54,806 nt of DNA from an uncultured Eubacterium sp. Its GTDB lineage: Bacteria > Bacillota > Clostridia > Peptostreptococcales > Anaerovoracaceae. The stretch covers positions 1 through 54,806 of the forward strand of contig CAJJPZ010000002.1 of NCBI GenBank assembly GCA_905193765.1. The letters run 5' to 3'. This document shows positions 16,017 to 24,885 of this stretch, one piece after another. The notes under the pieces are model-generated. The model made no database searches. It was not told the origin of the DNA and saw only the letters and a program-made list of their open reading frames with translations. Numbering within the stretch: the stretch's first letter is position 1; each line of letters starts with the position of its first letter. The position numbers were made by a program, and so were the translations under genes.

Positions 16017-17663
16017 ATGCATCTTATCAAGGATTATGTGCAGGATCTTAAAGAAGAATTCCGGGGATACAACGGTAAACGTCTGAGTCGTGACCTGATG
16101 GCAGGTATTACAGTTGCGGCAGTTGCGCTGCCGCTGGCTCTGGCCTTCGGCGTCAGCTCTGGAGCAACTGCTGCGGCCGGACTCGTCACAGCCATCATAG
16201 GAGGTATAGTCATCAGCCTTCTTTCGGGAGCGTCATTTCAGATATCCGGACCGACCGGAGCGATGACTGCCATACTGGTAACACTGGCATCCAAATACGG
16301 CATGCAGGGTATACTGGTGTCATGCTTTTTCGCAGGTATCATACTTGTTGTGGCAGGTGTGCTGAAGCTGGGGCGTATAATCTACTACATCCCGTCATCG
16401 GTAATAACGGGATTCACATCAGGTATCGCCATAATAATAGCACTGGGACAGCTTGATAATTTTTTCGGAGTGACATCAGAGGGTGATCTGGCTGTCATGA
16501 AGGTGGCGTCATATTTCACGTCGGGTTTCCATCCTGATCTGCCTGCCATGTGCATAGGTCTTGCTGTCATAATCATAATGCTGCTCTGGCCTGAAAAATG
16601 GAACAGCAAAGTGCCGTCTTCACTGGCTGCACTGATAATGGTGCTGATCTTCAATCATTTTGCAGGTCTTGATGTAGCCGTTGTAGGAGAGATACCTAAG
16701 ACACTTTTCCTTGACGAGCGACTGTCTCTCAGCGGATTCAGTATCAGCCGGTTCTGGGATTTTTTCGTACCGGCATTTTCCATAGCGGCTCTTGCTATGA
16801 TCGAATCGCTGCTGTGCGGTGCGTCGGCAGGCAAAATGAAGCATGAACGGATCAACGGAGACAGAGAGCTGGTGGCACAGGGGGTCGGCAATATTATCAT
16901 ACCGCTGTTCGGAGGGGTGCCGGCTACGGCTGCCATCGCCCGTACGAGCGTGGCTATCAAGGCAGGCTGCGAGACGAGACTGACCGGTGTGTTCCATGCT
17001 GGTATACTGCTGCTTTCCATGTTCGTGCTGGCTCCTGTCATGTCAGAGGTGCCTCTGTCGGCACTGGCAGGTATCCTTATAGTTACAGCATGGAGGATGA
17101 ATGACTGGGAAAATATCAGATTCATTTTCTCACATCATTTCAGGACCGGGATGCTCAAATTTCTTATAACAATGGTCGCGACGGTTTTTCTCGACCTTAC
17201 ACAGGCTATAATAATCGGAGTGGCGTTCTCGGCGTTCATGATAATCGTGAAACTCACTGATATAGACATAACTATCGCAGACATAGACAGTGAAAGGCTG
17301 GCGGAGATAGGTATAAAGATGCCGGAGATATCAAAGAAGATACATATGGCATACCTGACAGGAACGATATTCTTTGCAGTCACTGATAAACTCAAATCGC
17401 AGCTGACGGAGATAGGAAACACAGAAGTCCTGATACTGTCGATGCGGGGCGTGCCTGCCATAGATCTTTCGGGTATACAGGCATTGATAGAGCTGTATGA
17501 TGATCTTGAGTCCGAAGGCATAACTGTGATGCTCACCAGTGTCCAGCCTAAGGTGCTCCATGATCTCGAACAGGGAGGCCTCGTGGAAAAGGTAGGCAGA
17601 CAGCATATCTTCGACAGTGCAGAGTTCGCTATAATCCGTGCGCAGAAAGAGATGGAGGAGTAA
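16017..17663 (+). CDS. SulP/SLC26 anion transporter with STAS domain
   Basis: A 548-residue protein. The first 400 residues have the SulP membrane domain: DLMAGITVAAVALPLALAFG (helix 1), the signature ISGPTGAMTAIL, and ESLLCGASAGKM followed by VAQGVGNIIIPLFGGVPATA, the two pseudo-symmetrical substrate regions. A C-terminal STAS domain (about 430-540) follows, with VLILSMRGVPAIDLSGIQAL holding the nucleotide-binding-type loop. The ATG at 16017 follows AGAAAGGAA; an in-frame earlier start at 15999 has no ribosome site. Members carry sulfate, bicarbonate or other small anions, often with sodium or protons. Stands alone between two terminators. Confidence 0.94.
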   Translation: MHLIKDYVQDLKEEFRGYNGKRLSRDLMAGITVAAVALPLALAFGVSSGATAAAGLVTAIIGGIVISLLSGASFQISGPTGAMTAILVTLASKYGMQGILVSCFFAGIILVVAGVLKLGRIIYYIPSSVITGFTSGIAIIIALGQLDNFFGVTSEGDLAVMKVASYFTSGFHPDLPAMCIGLAVIIIMLLWPEKWNSKVPSSLAALIMVLIFNHFAGLDVAVVGEIPKTLFLDERLSLSGFSISRFWDFFVPAFSIAALAMIESLLCGASAGKMKHERINGDRELVAQGVGNIIIPLFGGVPATAAIARTSVAIKAGCETRLTGVFHAGILLLSMFVLAPVMSEVPLSALAGILIVTAWRMNDWENIRFIFSHHFRTGMLKFLITMVATVFLDLTQAIIIGVAFSAFMIIVKLTDIDITIADIDSERLAEIGIKMPEISKKIHMAYLTGTIFFAVTDKLKSQLTEIGNTEVLILSMRGVPAIDLSGIQALIELYDDLESEGITVMLTSVQPKVLHDLEQGGLVEKVGRQHIFDSAEFAIIRAQKEMEE

Positions 17664-17716
17664 AAACACACGGTAAACCGGGGCGCAATGATATATGATC
17701 CTGAATAAGATACAGT

Positions 17717-17770
17717 AACGGGGTTGTCGCATTGACGAATTATATTAGTCAGAGCGACAACCCCGTTGTT
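17717..17770. terminator. Long-stem intrinsic terminator
   Basis: AACGGGGTTGTCGC (17717-17730) pairs perfectly with GCGACAACCCCGTT (17754-17767) over 14 bp, then GTTTT. It ends the SulP gene. The rest of the gap to 17937 holds another imperfect pairing (GGATGTC near 17814, GACATCC near 17846), possibly the terminator of the converging lipoprotein gene. Confidence 0.85.
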
Positions 17771-17937
17771 TTGGTGAGCTCCCCGTTCGCGATCAGGCTG
17801 CAGTCAGCCGGATGTCCGGTCAGGTCTGCATCACTTTAGAGCATGACATCCGGATACGAGATGAATGGAATACATCTTGTTATCAAGTGCCAGGGTTTTT
17901 CAGATCATACGTGTCATGTGCTGACGGTGGTAATGGA

Positions 17938-18681
17938 TCACTGATTGAGATCCACTGATTCCTCGGTTATGTCGTTCTTGCCGCGGCCCAGCTGATCCAC
18001 GGTATACCATGCGGATGTGGATGTATGGTAGGAACCGTCGCCGTTGTCCACCTTTTCATACAGCTGTATGGTGAATGTGCCGTCGCTGTTCTTTGTTACT
18101 GCGGATTCAGGCGGGCAGTAGCCGTTCTTCTTCTTGTAGTAGCTCTGAGCCAGCTTGCCAAGCTCATCGGACGTATAGATCTTTTCGTTGTATTTTGAAG
18201 AACTGTCTGTGCTGCTGGTGCCTGACGGCGGGGTGAACACATAGGATCCACTCATGATGCTGCTGCTTTCACCTCCGGCAAGGGTGGATTCATCCCTGAC
18301 TACATCCATCCTCAGTTCGCCGTCAGCTATGGTGTACGTGAGACTTTTGAAGTTTCCCGTTATGTCATTGCCGCTGCCGTCTACGATCTTCGTGGCAGTC
18401 ATCGTGTAAGGTTCGGAATCATCCAGTGTTATAGTGTAGATATCCTCCTGGTATTCAGGCGAATCGTACTGGAAAAAACAGTGCATCCTGAAATCGCCGG
18501 ATGTATCCAGCTGATATTTCAGATCTCCGTTATCCAGTCGGTGGATATATCCATCATATTCCGCATATGATGAATCAGGGGCAGTATTTGCCGTGATGTC
18601 GTCTTTTTTTTCTTCTGAGCAGCCTGCCATCAGGAACAGAGACAGTACTGCGACCATAAATACGATAGATAGTTTTTTCAT
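17938..18681 (-). CDS. Lipoprotein of unknown function
   Basis: A 247-residue lipoprotein: MKKLSIVFMVAVLSLF, lipobox MAGC, then a Glu/Lys/Asp linker. The middle part is rich in Tyr, Asp and Thr, predicted beta, with a Ser-rich break near residue 160 (TSSTDSSSK). The last 80 residues contain DELGKLAQSYYKKKNGYCPPES and end with GSYHTSTSAWYTVDQLGRG, a pattern I have the impression recurs in clostridial lipoproteins with an unnamed C-terminal domain. The ATG at 18681 has GGAGG five bases upstream and begins a standard signal peptide, so I prefer it to the ATG 12 bases earlier. It follows 18728-19297 by 46 bases. Function unknown. Confidence 0.8.
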   Translation of the reverse strand: MKKLSIVFMVAVLSLFLMAGCSEEKKDDITANTAPDSSYAEYDGYIHRLDNGDLKYQLDTSGDFRMHCFFQYDSPEYQEDIYTITLDDSEPYTMTATKIVDGSGNDITGNFKSLTYTIADGELRMDVVRDESTLAGGESSSIMSGSYVFTPPSGTSSTDSSSKYNEKIYTSDELGKLAQSYYKKKNGYCPPESAVTKNSDGTFTIQLYEKVDNGDGSYHTSTSAWYTVDQLGRGKNDITEESVDLNQ

Positions 18682-18727
18682 CTTCTCCTCCATTTATTAC
18701 AAAAGCATTATGTTTGTGATCTCTCTG

Positions 18728-19297
18728 TTATATCGGCATATCACCTGATTTCATGAGCTTTTTTGCGACACGGTAGTCTCTGATGTACAGCAGTATCAGT
18801 ATGATCAGGAACAGCGTTATGACGCTGAAAAGTATGATCACGAACAGCATGCCTGTATTGAAAGTTTCGAAATCATCCAACGATCCGATCCATATGAAGA
18901 ACGGTGGTATCGCGCCTGTGAGGACTGCCAGGAATGCGAACATTATTATAGCAGTCATGATCTTCTTTGGTTCACGGATGGTATTGTTTCTTACAGACCT
19001 GGTCGTGGCAGAATACCCGTCAGGTATGCTGAAGTCCGGATCGGCAAGTGCTCTGCTGATCTCATCGCAGGCTGCTGTCGTATTTTTGTGCAGCTTCCTG
19101 AAAACAGGATACTGCAGTGCTATCACCGCCATTATGACCAGGTCGGCAGCTGTCACAGCGATCCCTGCGCCCATGAACAGCGTGATGACAAGCACGATAG
19201 CGAATACTGCCAGTGTCACGGAGAAGATCTTCAGACATACGCTGTATACTTTGTTGTTTCTCTGCAGCTGCTGTAATATGAATCGTTCATTCTTCAT
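18728..19297 (-). CDS. Four-helix membrane protein
   Basis: A 189-residue protein with helix pairs at about 22-45 and 48-65 and at about 112-135 and 145-170. A cytoplasmic segment of about 45 residues lies between the pairs (ISRALADPDFSIPDGYS) and a basic C-terminus YRVAKKLMKSGD follows. GGGAG lies ahead of the ATG. It is co-directional with the lipoprotein gene downstream, so they may work together at the membrane. I do not recognise a family and see no catalytic motif. Confidence 0.7.
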   Translation of the reverse strand: MKNERFILQQLQRNNKVYSVCLKIFSVTLAVFAIVLVITLFMGAGIAVTAADLVIMAVIALQYPVFRKLHKNTTAACDEISRALADPDFSIPDGYSATTRSVRNNTIREPKKIMTAIIMFAFLAVLTGAIPPFFIWIGSLDDFETFNTGMLFVIILFSVITLFLIILILLYIRDYRVAKKLMKSGDMPI

Positions 19298-19585
19298 CTA
19301 TGATATCTCCCTTTTATATTTGTAACTATATATCATATTCTACATGAAAAATGCCAAGAAAAATATGGTATTTCCGAAATGTCCATGACAAACCGGAAAT
19401 CGCAGAGGATGATGGGAGGTTATGGATATGTCAGTGCAGAAAAGTCCTGATATCAGTGATGCAGATCGGACAACAGTTTATCGGTTTTTATAACATATGC
19501 ATATCAGTAATTTACGACAGTAAAGTTGATTTACTGCCGTAATAGTAAGCTCTGTATATAGTGATATTGAAAATGTTTTGGGTTT
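19298..19585. other. Intergenic region with hairpin and a possible gene remnant
   Basis: A hairpin of TTACGACAGTAAA (19512-19524) and TTTACTGCCGTAA (19530-19542), one mismatch in 13 pairs, lies after the scfB stop codon and may end that transcript. On the plus strand GGGAGG precedes an ATG at 19428 that opens a 21-codon frame (MSVQKSPDISDADRT...) stopping at 19493. This looks like the start of a deleted gene. Nothing else is evident. Confidence 0.4.
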
Positions 19586-20977
19586 TCAGAGTTCTTCGCA
19601 CATCTCTGCGACTTTCAGCATGATGGCACATTCGATACGTTTCTTGTGGAGTTCGCAACCTGTCTCGTACACGCCAGTGATGCTGCCGGTGGTGTGGTAT
19701 GCGTTGGCTGCACATCCGCCGCTGCAGTAGAGCTTGGCGAAGCAGTCGGAACATTCCTCGTGGGAGTATATATTGCAGCTCTTGAACTCGTCGCAGATGG
19801 AATCGTTGGTGATACCGTCGTAAATGTTTCCCAGCAGGAACTTTTCATCTCCCACGAACTGATGACATGGATAGAGGTCGCCGGATGGAGTCACTGCCAC
19901 GTATTCCGTGCCCACGCCACATCCTGAGATCCTCTTGACTATACATGGACCGCCCTCAAGGTCTATCATGTAATGGTAGAATGTGAAGTCACGGCCTTTG
20001 CCCTCGCGTTTTCTTTCCAGCATCTCTGTGGCGAGACGTTCGTATTCTGACAGCAGCTTCGGTATGTCATCCTCCTGCAGTGCGTATGGTGCATCAGGGG
20101 GAGCAACTACAGGTTCTATGGAAAGTTCTTTGAATCCAAGATCTGCCATATGTATTATATCGCTGGCGAAGTCAGTATTGTAGTGTGTGTACGTGCCGCG
20201 GACGTAGTAATCCTGCTGGTTTCTGGACTCTGCCAGTTTTTTGAATGCAGGCAGGATCATGTCGTAGGTGCCCTGGTTTTCGTGGGTGCGCCTCATTTTA
20301 TCATTTACACATTTCCTGCCATCAAGGCTGATGACCACATTGCTCATCTCACGGTTTGCGAATTCGATGACTTCATCGTCAAGAAGCATACCGTTGGTGG
20401 TGAGAGTGAATCTGAAATTCTTGCCGGCTTCTTTTTCGATGGAGCGGCCATAGTCTACCAGCTGCTTTACTACATCGAAGTTCAGCAGAGGTTCACCGCC
20501 GAAAAAGTCGACTTCGAGATTGGTCCTGGTGCCGGAGTTTTCCACCAGCCAGTCCAGGGCTCTCCTGCCCACTTCGTAGCTCATGATGGCTTTCTCGCCG
20601 TGGTATTCGCCTTTACCTGCGAAGCAGTATCCGCATGTCATGTTGCAGGCGTGAGCCACATGGAGACAAAGCGCTTTCACTACGGACTGGCGCTGTTTGA
20701 ACAGAGCAGCCTGTCCGGAAAACAGATCTCTTGTGAAAAGTTTTCCCTGTTTCTTAAGTTCTTCTATATCTTCTATCGTCTCATCGACGTCCTGAGCTGT
20801 GACGTCATCGTATCTGCCGGTGATGGCGTCAACGATCTCGTCTCTTGAGCTGTCTTCATACATACCGATGATATCGTATGCCACATCGTCCACTGTGTGG
20901 ACAGAGCCGCTCTCCGAGTCCAGGACTATATTGTATCCATTGAGTTTATACTGGTGTACCATATCGTTATTCCTCAT
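19586..20977 (-). CDS. scfB: SCIFF peptide maturase, radical SAM/SPASM
   Basis: A 463-residue radical SAM enzyme. Residues 1-85 resemble the RiPP recognition element domain. The radical SAM cluster motif is CNMTCGYC (Cys111, Cys115, Cys118), followed by DFFGGEPLLNF. The SPASM region (about 345-440) has CGVGTEYVAVTPSGDLYPC, CNIYSHEECSDCFAKLYC and SGGCAANAYH, which would bind two auxiliary clusters. This matches the thioether-forming maturase of the six-cysteines-in-forty-five (SCIFF) peptides of Clostridia, which links Cys sulfur to alpha carbons. The precursor gene lies immediately upstream (21117-21260), separated by an attenuator-like hairpin. Confidence 0.95.
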   Translation of the reverse strand: MRNNDMVHQYKLNGYNIVLDSESGSVHTVDDVAYDIIGMYEDSSRDEIVDAITGRYDDVTAQDVDETIEDIEELKKQGKLFTRDLFSGQAALFKQRQSVVKALCLHVAHACNMTCGYCFAGKGEYHGEKAIMSYEVGRRALDWLVENSGTRTNLEVDFFGGEPLLNFDVVKQLVDYGRSIEKEAGKNFRFTLTTNGMLLDDEVIEFANREMSNVVISLDGRKCVNDKMRRTHENQGTYDMILPAFKKLAESRNQQDYYVRGTYTHYNTDFASDIIHMADLGFKELSIEPVVAPPDAPYALQEDDIPKLLSEYERLATEMLERKREGKGRDFTFYHYMIDLEGGPCIVKRISGCGVGTEYVAVTPSGDLYPCHQFVGDEKFLLGNIYDGITNDSICDEFKSCNIYSHEECSDCFAKLYCSGGCAANAYHTTGSITGVYETGCELHKKRIECAIMLKVAEMCEEL

Positions 20978-21027
20978 TTTTCAGGTGGTCTGCAGAACCG
21001 GAGTCCCGCATGGATCCCCGGATATGC

Positions 21028-21065
21028 AAAAAAACAGCTGCACCCGCCTTGAAAGGGAATGCAGC
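21028..21065 (-). terminator. Attenuator between scfA and scfB
   Basis: On the minus strand GCTGCA (21065-21060) pairs with TGCAGC (21042-21037), with an inner CCC/GGG pair, followed by TG and seven T residues. It lies between the precursor gene and the maturase gene and would make the peptide mRNA far more abundant than the enzyme mRNA. Confidence 0.75.
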
Positions 21066-21116
21066 AATTCATTTCGCTGTTGTGCTGTCAGCATGATCGG
21101 GCTGGGCCGTCACTGC

Positions 21117-21260
21117 TTATTTGCACTGTTCACACTTCTGGTTCGCAACGCTGCATGAAGTCTTGCTTGCTGACTGGCATGAAGTCTGGCATTCGCCACA
21201 TCCGCCTGTTTTAGCAGTCTTTGCGAGATCGCGTGACACTAAAGTCTTGATCCTTTTCAT
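21117..21260 (-). CDS. scfA: SCIFF ribosomal peptide precursor
   Basis: A 47-residue peptide with exactly six cysteines in the C-terminal 28 residues (GGCGECQTSC, SKTSC, QKCEQCK) and a basic leader MKRIKTLVSRDL. This is the defining pattern of SCIFF precursors, which are nearly universal in Clostridia and are modified by the adjacent radical SAM maturase to contain thioether bridges. AAAGGTGG lies 9 bases before the ATG. The physiological role of SCIFF is still unclear. The strong family match and the gene order scfA-scfB make this assignment secure despite the small size. Confidence 0.95.
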   Translation of the reverse strand: MKRIKTLVSRDLAKTAKTGGCGECQTSCQSASKTSCSVANQKCEQCK

Positions 21261-21315
21261 CTGGAATTCCACCTTTCTTTTAAAATTACTAGTAATCTGT
21301 TTTTCAACAGCTTCA

Positions 21316-21344
21316 ATGATAACACATCGCGAGTGATATGTAAA
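21316..21344 (-). promoter_or_regulatory. Sigma-A promoter of scfAB
   Basis: On the minus strand TTTACA (21344-21339), a 17-base spacer and TATCAT (21321-21316), about 55 bases before the scfA start. Confidence 0.6.
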
Positions 21345-21420
21345 GTCACGGCCGGGATTGATGGATCGAATGTATGATGGTATCATTGATGTAGACCAAT
21401 GATTAAGAGGTGCGGATGAT

Positions 21421-23160
21421 ATGAAACTGTCACATATAGAGGATACGGTCATGCAGGTGGCTGACGCTATAACTGCAGCGATAGGTATAGAGACTGAGAT
21501 AGTCGATGATAAACTGAAGATAATAGGAGGCACCGGCCGGTATGCAGCCAAGCTGGGGACATATGAAGAAGGTGGAGATCTGGATTCGCCGTACATATAC
21601 GCGGAGATACTGCGCAGCGGAATAGAATATGTATGTATGGATATAGCTGAAGACGTCATGTACTATTCGCCGATGGAAGAGGAACTGGCGGAGATCGCAT
21701 GCCCGATAAAGATGGGAACAGAGACGCTGGGTATAATAGGGCTCATAGCGTTCACTGAGGAGCAGAGAAGCAGGATGAAGGCTGGCAGAGACAGCCTGCT
21801 GAATTTTCTGAGGCGCATGTCGGAGCTCATATCCGGAAAGCTGGTGGAGGCCCAGAGCAGCAGGAAACTTGCGGCGCTGCTGGAATCCATGCCTGACGGC
21901 CTTGTGGCGGTTGACAATGAAGGCTGCATATTCTCCTGCAATTTCGCCGCAGAGCAGCTGTTCGGCAGAAGCAGGGATGAGCTGACGGGAAGGGATATAG
22001 TCGATATGTTCCCGGAAAATGAGCTGACGCCTGGTGATCTGGAAAGTCATACAGACCGGGAGCTGATCTGCCGCGGCGGCGGGAGCGCCAGAAGGCTGAT
22101 GGTATCCACCATACCCATACCCGATCACGGCGTGATGCTGCTGTTGAAAGACTACGATAAAGAGGCACGCAACGCAGGCGAGATGACTCGCATAAACAAT
22201 AAGGTCACCTTTGATGATATATACGGCGTCAGCGAGAAAATGAAGCGCCTGAAACAGCGGGCAATGCAGGTGTCCGACGGTACATCCACGATACTGATAA
22301 CCGGAGAGAGCGGCACTGGCAAGGAGATGTTTGCCAGAGCCATACATGCCCGCAGTCACAGAGCAGACAAGCCGTTCATAGCCATAAACTGCGCAGCCAT
22401 ACCGGATGCGCTGCTGGAAAGCGAGCTGTTCGGATATGAGAAAGGGGCGTTCACCGGGGCAGACAGGAAGGGCAGACCGGGTAAATTCGAGCTGGCAGAC
22501 CACGGGACTATATTCCTTGACGAGATCGGTGACATGCCTCTCCATATGCAGGTGAAGATACTGCGCGTGTTGCAGAACCGCACCGTGGAAAGGATAGGCG
22601 GCACATCTTCACTGGATATAGATGTACGTATAATCGCAGCTACCAATAAGGATCTTGAAGAGATGATAGCCCGCAGTGAATTCAGGGAGGATCTGTATTT
22701 CAGGCTGAACGTGATCCCGCTGCATATACCTTCGTTGAGAGAGCGTACTGAGGATATCGGATATATGCTGGACAGCGCGCTGAGAAAGTTCAATGCAATA
22801 GTGGGTAAGTCCGTGGAGGGGTTCAGCGATGAGTCGCTGAAAATACTGAATGATTATGGATGGCCCGGTAACGTCAGAGAGCTGGAGAACGTCGTGGAGT
22901 ACGCGGTGAATATGGAAAATGGCAGCGCGATACAGAAGGAGAACCTGCCGGAAAGACTGAGGATGAAAGCAGGCGTTTCGTATTATCCAGGAGGCGGCAC
23001 GCTGAAGGAACAGACGGCGCATGCCCAGAAACTTATAATAGAGGATGCTCTGAAAAAATCAGGTCCGGGACGTGAAGGCAAGCGAAAAGCGTCGGAGAGG
23101 CTGGGGATAAGCGAGTCATCGCTGTACAGAAAAATGCAGGAACTGGGACTGAAAAACTGA
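21421..23160 (+). CDS. Sigma-54 enhancer-binding regulator
   Basis: A 579-residue activator. Residues about 1-140 are a GAF-like sensory region, 145-255 a PAS domain (LAALLESMPDGLVAVDNEG), 265-495 the AAA+ domain, and 530-577 a Fis-type helix-turn-helix. The AAA+ part has Walker A GESGTGKE, the sigma-54 contact loop GAFTGA, Walker B GTIFLDEIGD and the arginine-finger region EFREDLYFRLN. AGAGGTG precedes the ATG. Upstream DNA is shared divergently with scfA. The sigma-54 promoter at 23350-23365 and the aminotransferase operon directly follow, so this protein almost certainly activates that operon in response to a small molecule, probably the pathway substrate. Confidence 0.95.
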   Translation: MKLSHIEDTVMQVADAITAAIGIETEIVDDKLKIIGGTGRYAAKLGTYEEGGDLDSPYIYAEILRSGIEYVCMDIAEDVMYYSPMEEELAEIACPIKMGTETLGIIGLIAFTEEQRSRMKAGRDSLLNFLRRMSELISGKLVEAQSSRKLAALLESMPDGLVAVDNEGCIFSCNFAAEQLFGRSRDELTGRDIVDMFPENELTPGDLESHTDRELICRGGGSARRLMVSTIPIPDHGVMLLLKDYDKEARNAGEMTRINNKVTFDDIYGVSEKMKRLKQRAMQVSDGTSTILITGESGTGKEMFARAIHARSHRADKPFIAINCAAIPDALLESELFGYEKGAFTGADRKGRPGKFELADHGTIFLDEIGDMPLHMQVKILRVLQNRTVERIGGTSSLDIDVRIIAATNKDLEEMIARSEFREDLYFRLNVIPLHIPSLRERTEDIGYMLDSALRKFNAIVGKSVEGFSDESLKILNDYGWPGNVRELENVVEYAVNMENGSAIQKENLPERLRMKAGVSYYPGGGTLKEQTAHAQKLIIEDALKKSGPGREGKRKASERLGISESSLYRKMQELGLKN

Positions 23161-23177
23161 AACAAGTCACAGGTGCT

Positions 23178-23228
23178 GTATTATTGTTTTTGATAATTAA
23201 TTTTATTAAAAATAATAATACGGCTTTT
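23178..23228 (+). terminator. AT-rich terminator after the regulator gene
   Basis: GTATTATT (23178-23185) pairs with AATAATAC (23214-23221), with further TTTTT/AAAAA and ATAA/TTAT pairs inside, then GG and six T residues. Confidence 0.7.
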
Positions 23229-23349
23229 TTCTTTTTAAGAAAAAACAGTGTGGAAGCAGGTGCAACGCCCCGGTGTGATTTTGCATGAGCACTGAAAATA
23301 CAGGGCTTGCGGAGGCCGAGGGGAAATTTACCGGGAATATAGCGACGTA

Positions 23350-23365
23350 TGGCACGGTATTTGCA
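23350..23365 (+). promoter_or_regulatory. Sigma-54 (-24/-12) promoter
   Basis: TGGCAC, five bases, TTGCA: an exact match to the sigma-54 consensus with correct GG-to-GC spacing, 54 bases before the aminotransferase ATG and downstream of a gene for an enhancer-binding protein. Very strong by sequence and context. I could not identify a clear upstream activator site in 23229-23345. Confidence 0.93.
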
Positions 23366-23418
23366 TTTTATATGATCATATGTTACAGAACCCGATGAAA
23401 ATATAAGGAGAGTTTAAA

Positions 23419-24822
23419 ATGATAACAGATAAAAAAAGCCCTTACCGTCTTGTAACTGATGAACAGCTGGCAGTGCTGAGAGCCAGAGAGGATCGTGTCT
23501 TCAATGAGAGGACGAAGAAGAGCAAGGCTGCCTTCGACAAGGCTCATGAGAATCTGCTGAACGGCGTGCCTATGCCGTGGATGGGAGACTGGGGCACGGA
23601 GCACCCGGTATTCCTTGAAAAGGCTCAGGGGGACAGATGCTATGATATAGATGGAAACGAATATGTAGATTTCTGTCTGGGGGATACCGGAGCCATGTTC
23701 GGACATTCGCCTAAGGCTACTGCTGACAAAGTGTGTCAGCAGGTGAGGAACGGTATAACGACGATGATGCCGACTCTGGATGCTCTTGAAATAGGGAAGG
23801 AACTGGAGAAGCGTTTCGGTCTGCCTACATGGCAGGTGGCGATGACAGCTACGGAAGCTAACCGTTATGTCATACGTAATGCCAGAGCGCTGACAGGAAG
23901 GCCTAAGATCATGGTGATGCAGGAATGCTACCACGGCAGTCTGGACGAGACTCTGCCGCATATAAACGAAGAAGGGAAACTGGCACTGAGGACCGAATAC
24001 GATTCTAATCCGGGGCTTCCGAAGGATCAGCTCACCAGGGTAGTGGAGTTCAATGATCTTGAAGCGGCTGAGCGTGAGCTGGCTCACAGAGATGTAGCGG
24101 CAGTGCTGCTGGAACCTGTGATGACCAACTGCGGAATGGTGCTTCCTGCTGAAGGATATCTCGAAGGACTGCGTGAGCTCTGTGACAAATACGGATCGTA
24201 TATGATAATCGATGAAACTCATACACTTTCCAACGGATACGGCGGATACACTGCAGCGCATGGACTCAGACCGGACTTCGTGACACTGGGCAAATCCATA
24301 GCAGGAGGTATCCCTGTGGCTGTATACGGATTCACAAAGGAGATCACAGACAAGATAAATGAGACCTACGGCAATGCAGGCGTCTCCGATCCTATGGGCA
24401 TCGGCGGAACGCTGGCTGCGAATCAGTTCGCCATAGCCGCCATGAGAGTGACACTGGCTGAGGTGGCGACGGAAGAAGCTTTCGAGAAGATGTTCAGAGG
24501 ACAGAACAGACTTTCCGATGGACTTGAAGCAGTGCTTAAGAAGCACGGTGTGCCATGGAGCCTGACAAGATCGGGAGCTAGATGCGAGATGCAGTTCATG
24601 CCGACGCTGCCGAAAAACGGAACGGAGGCCAAGAACAACTTCGACTGGCAGCTGATGTACTACACCCATATTTATCTGTCCAACAGAGGGATACTGATAA
24701 CGCCATTCCACAATATGATGCTGATATCGCCTGTAACGTCGGATGAAGATATAGACAGACTGATCAAAACATGGGACGACTGTATCGCAGAACTGGTTGA
24801 AATTTCGAAAGAAAACGTGTAG
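23419..24822 (+). CDS. Class III PLP-dependent aminotransferase
   Basis: A 467-residue enzyme of the ornithine/glutamate-1-semialdehyde aminotransferase fold. Visible landmarks are DIDGNEYVDFCLGDTGAMFG, the region HGSLDETLPH, the PLP-ring aspartate in MIIDETHTLSNG, and the Schiff-base lysine in FVTLGKSIAGGIPVAVYGF. The N-terminal 60 residues extend the usual GSAM layout. AAGGAGAG precedes the ATG. It is the first gene of a sigma-54 operon with two short-chain dehydrogenases, which suggests conversion of an amino compound to an aldehyde or ketone that is then reduced or oxidised. The substrate cannot be read from the sequence. Confidence 0.92.
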   Translation: MITDKKSPYRLVTDEQLAVLRAREDRVFNERTKKSKAAFDKAHENLLNGVPMPWMGDWGTEHPVFLEKAQGDRCYDIDGNEYVDFCLGDTGAMFGHSPKATADKVCQQVRNGITTMMPTLDALEIGKELEKRFGLPTWQVAMTATEANRYVIRNARALTGRPKIMVMQECYHGSLDETLPHINEEGKLALRTEYDSNPGLPKDQLTRVVEFNDLEAAERELAHRDVAAVLLEPVMTNCGMVLPAEGYLEGLRELCDKYGSYMIIDETHTLSNGYGGYTAAHGLRPDFVTLGKSIAGGIPVAVYGFTKEITDKINETYGNAGVSDPMGIGGTLAANQFAIAAMRVTLAEVATEEAFEKMFRGQNRLSDGLEAVLKKHGVPWSLTRSGARCEMQFMPTLPKNGTEAKNNFDWQLMYYTHIYLSNRGILITPFHNMMLISPVTSDEDIDRLIKTWDDCIAELVEISKENV

Positions 24823-24885
24823 TCTGTTGATTGAAAACAGGTTGCACTACCGGATATCATACAGGAAAACAAGGAGTGATATAAA

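Noticed and set aside
23383..24711. A 442-codon open frame on the minus strand
   Set aside because: Antisense to the aminotransferase; the plus-strand protein has complete PLP motifs.
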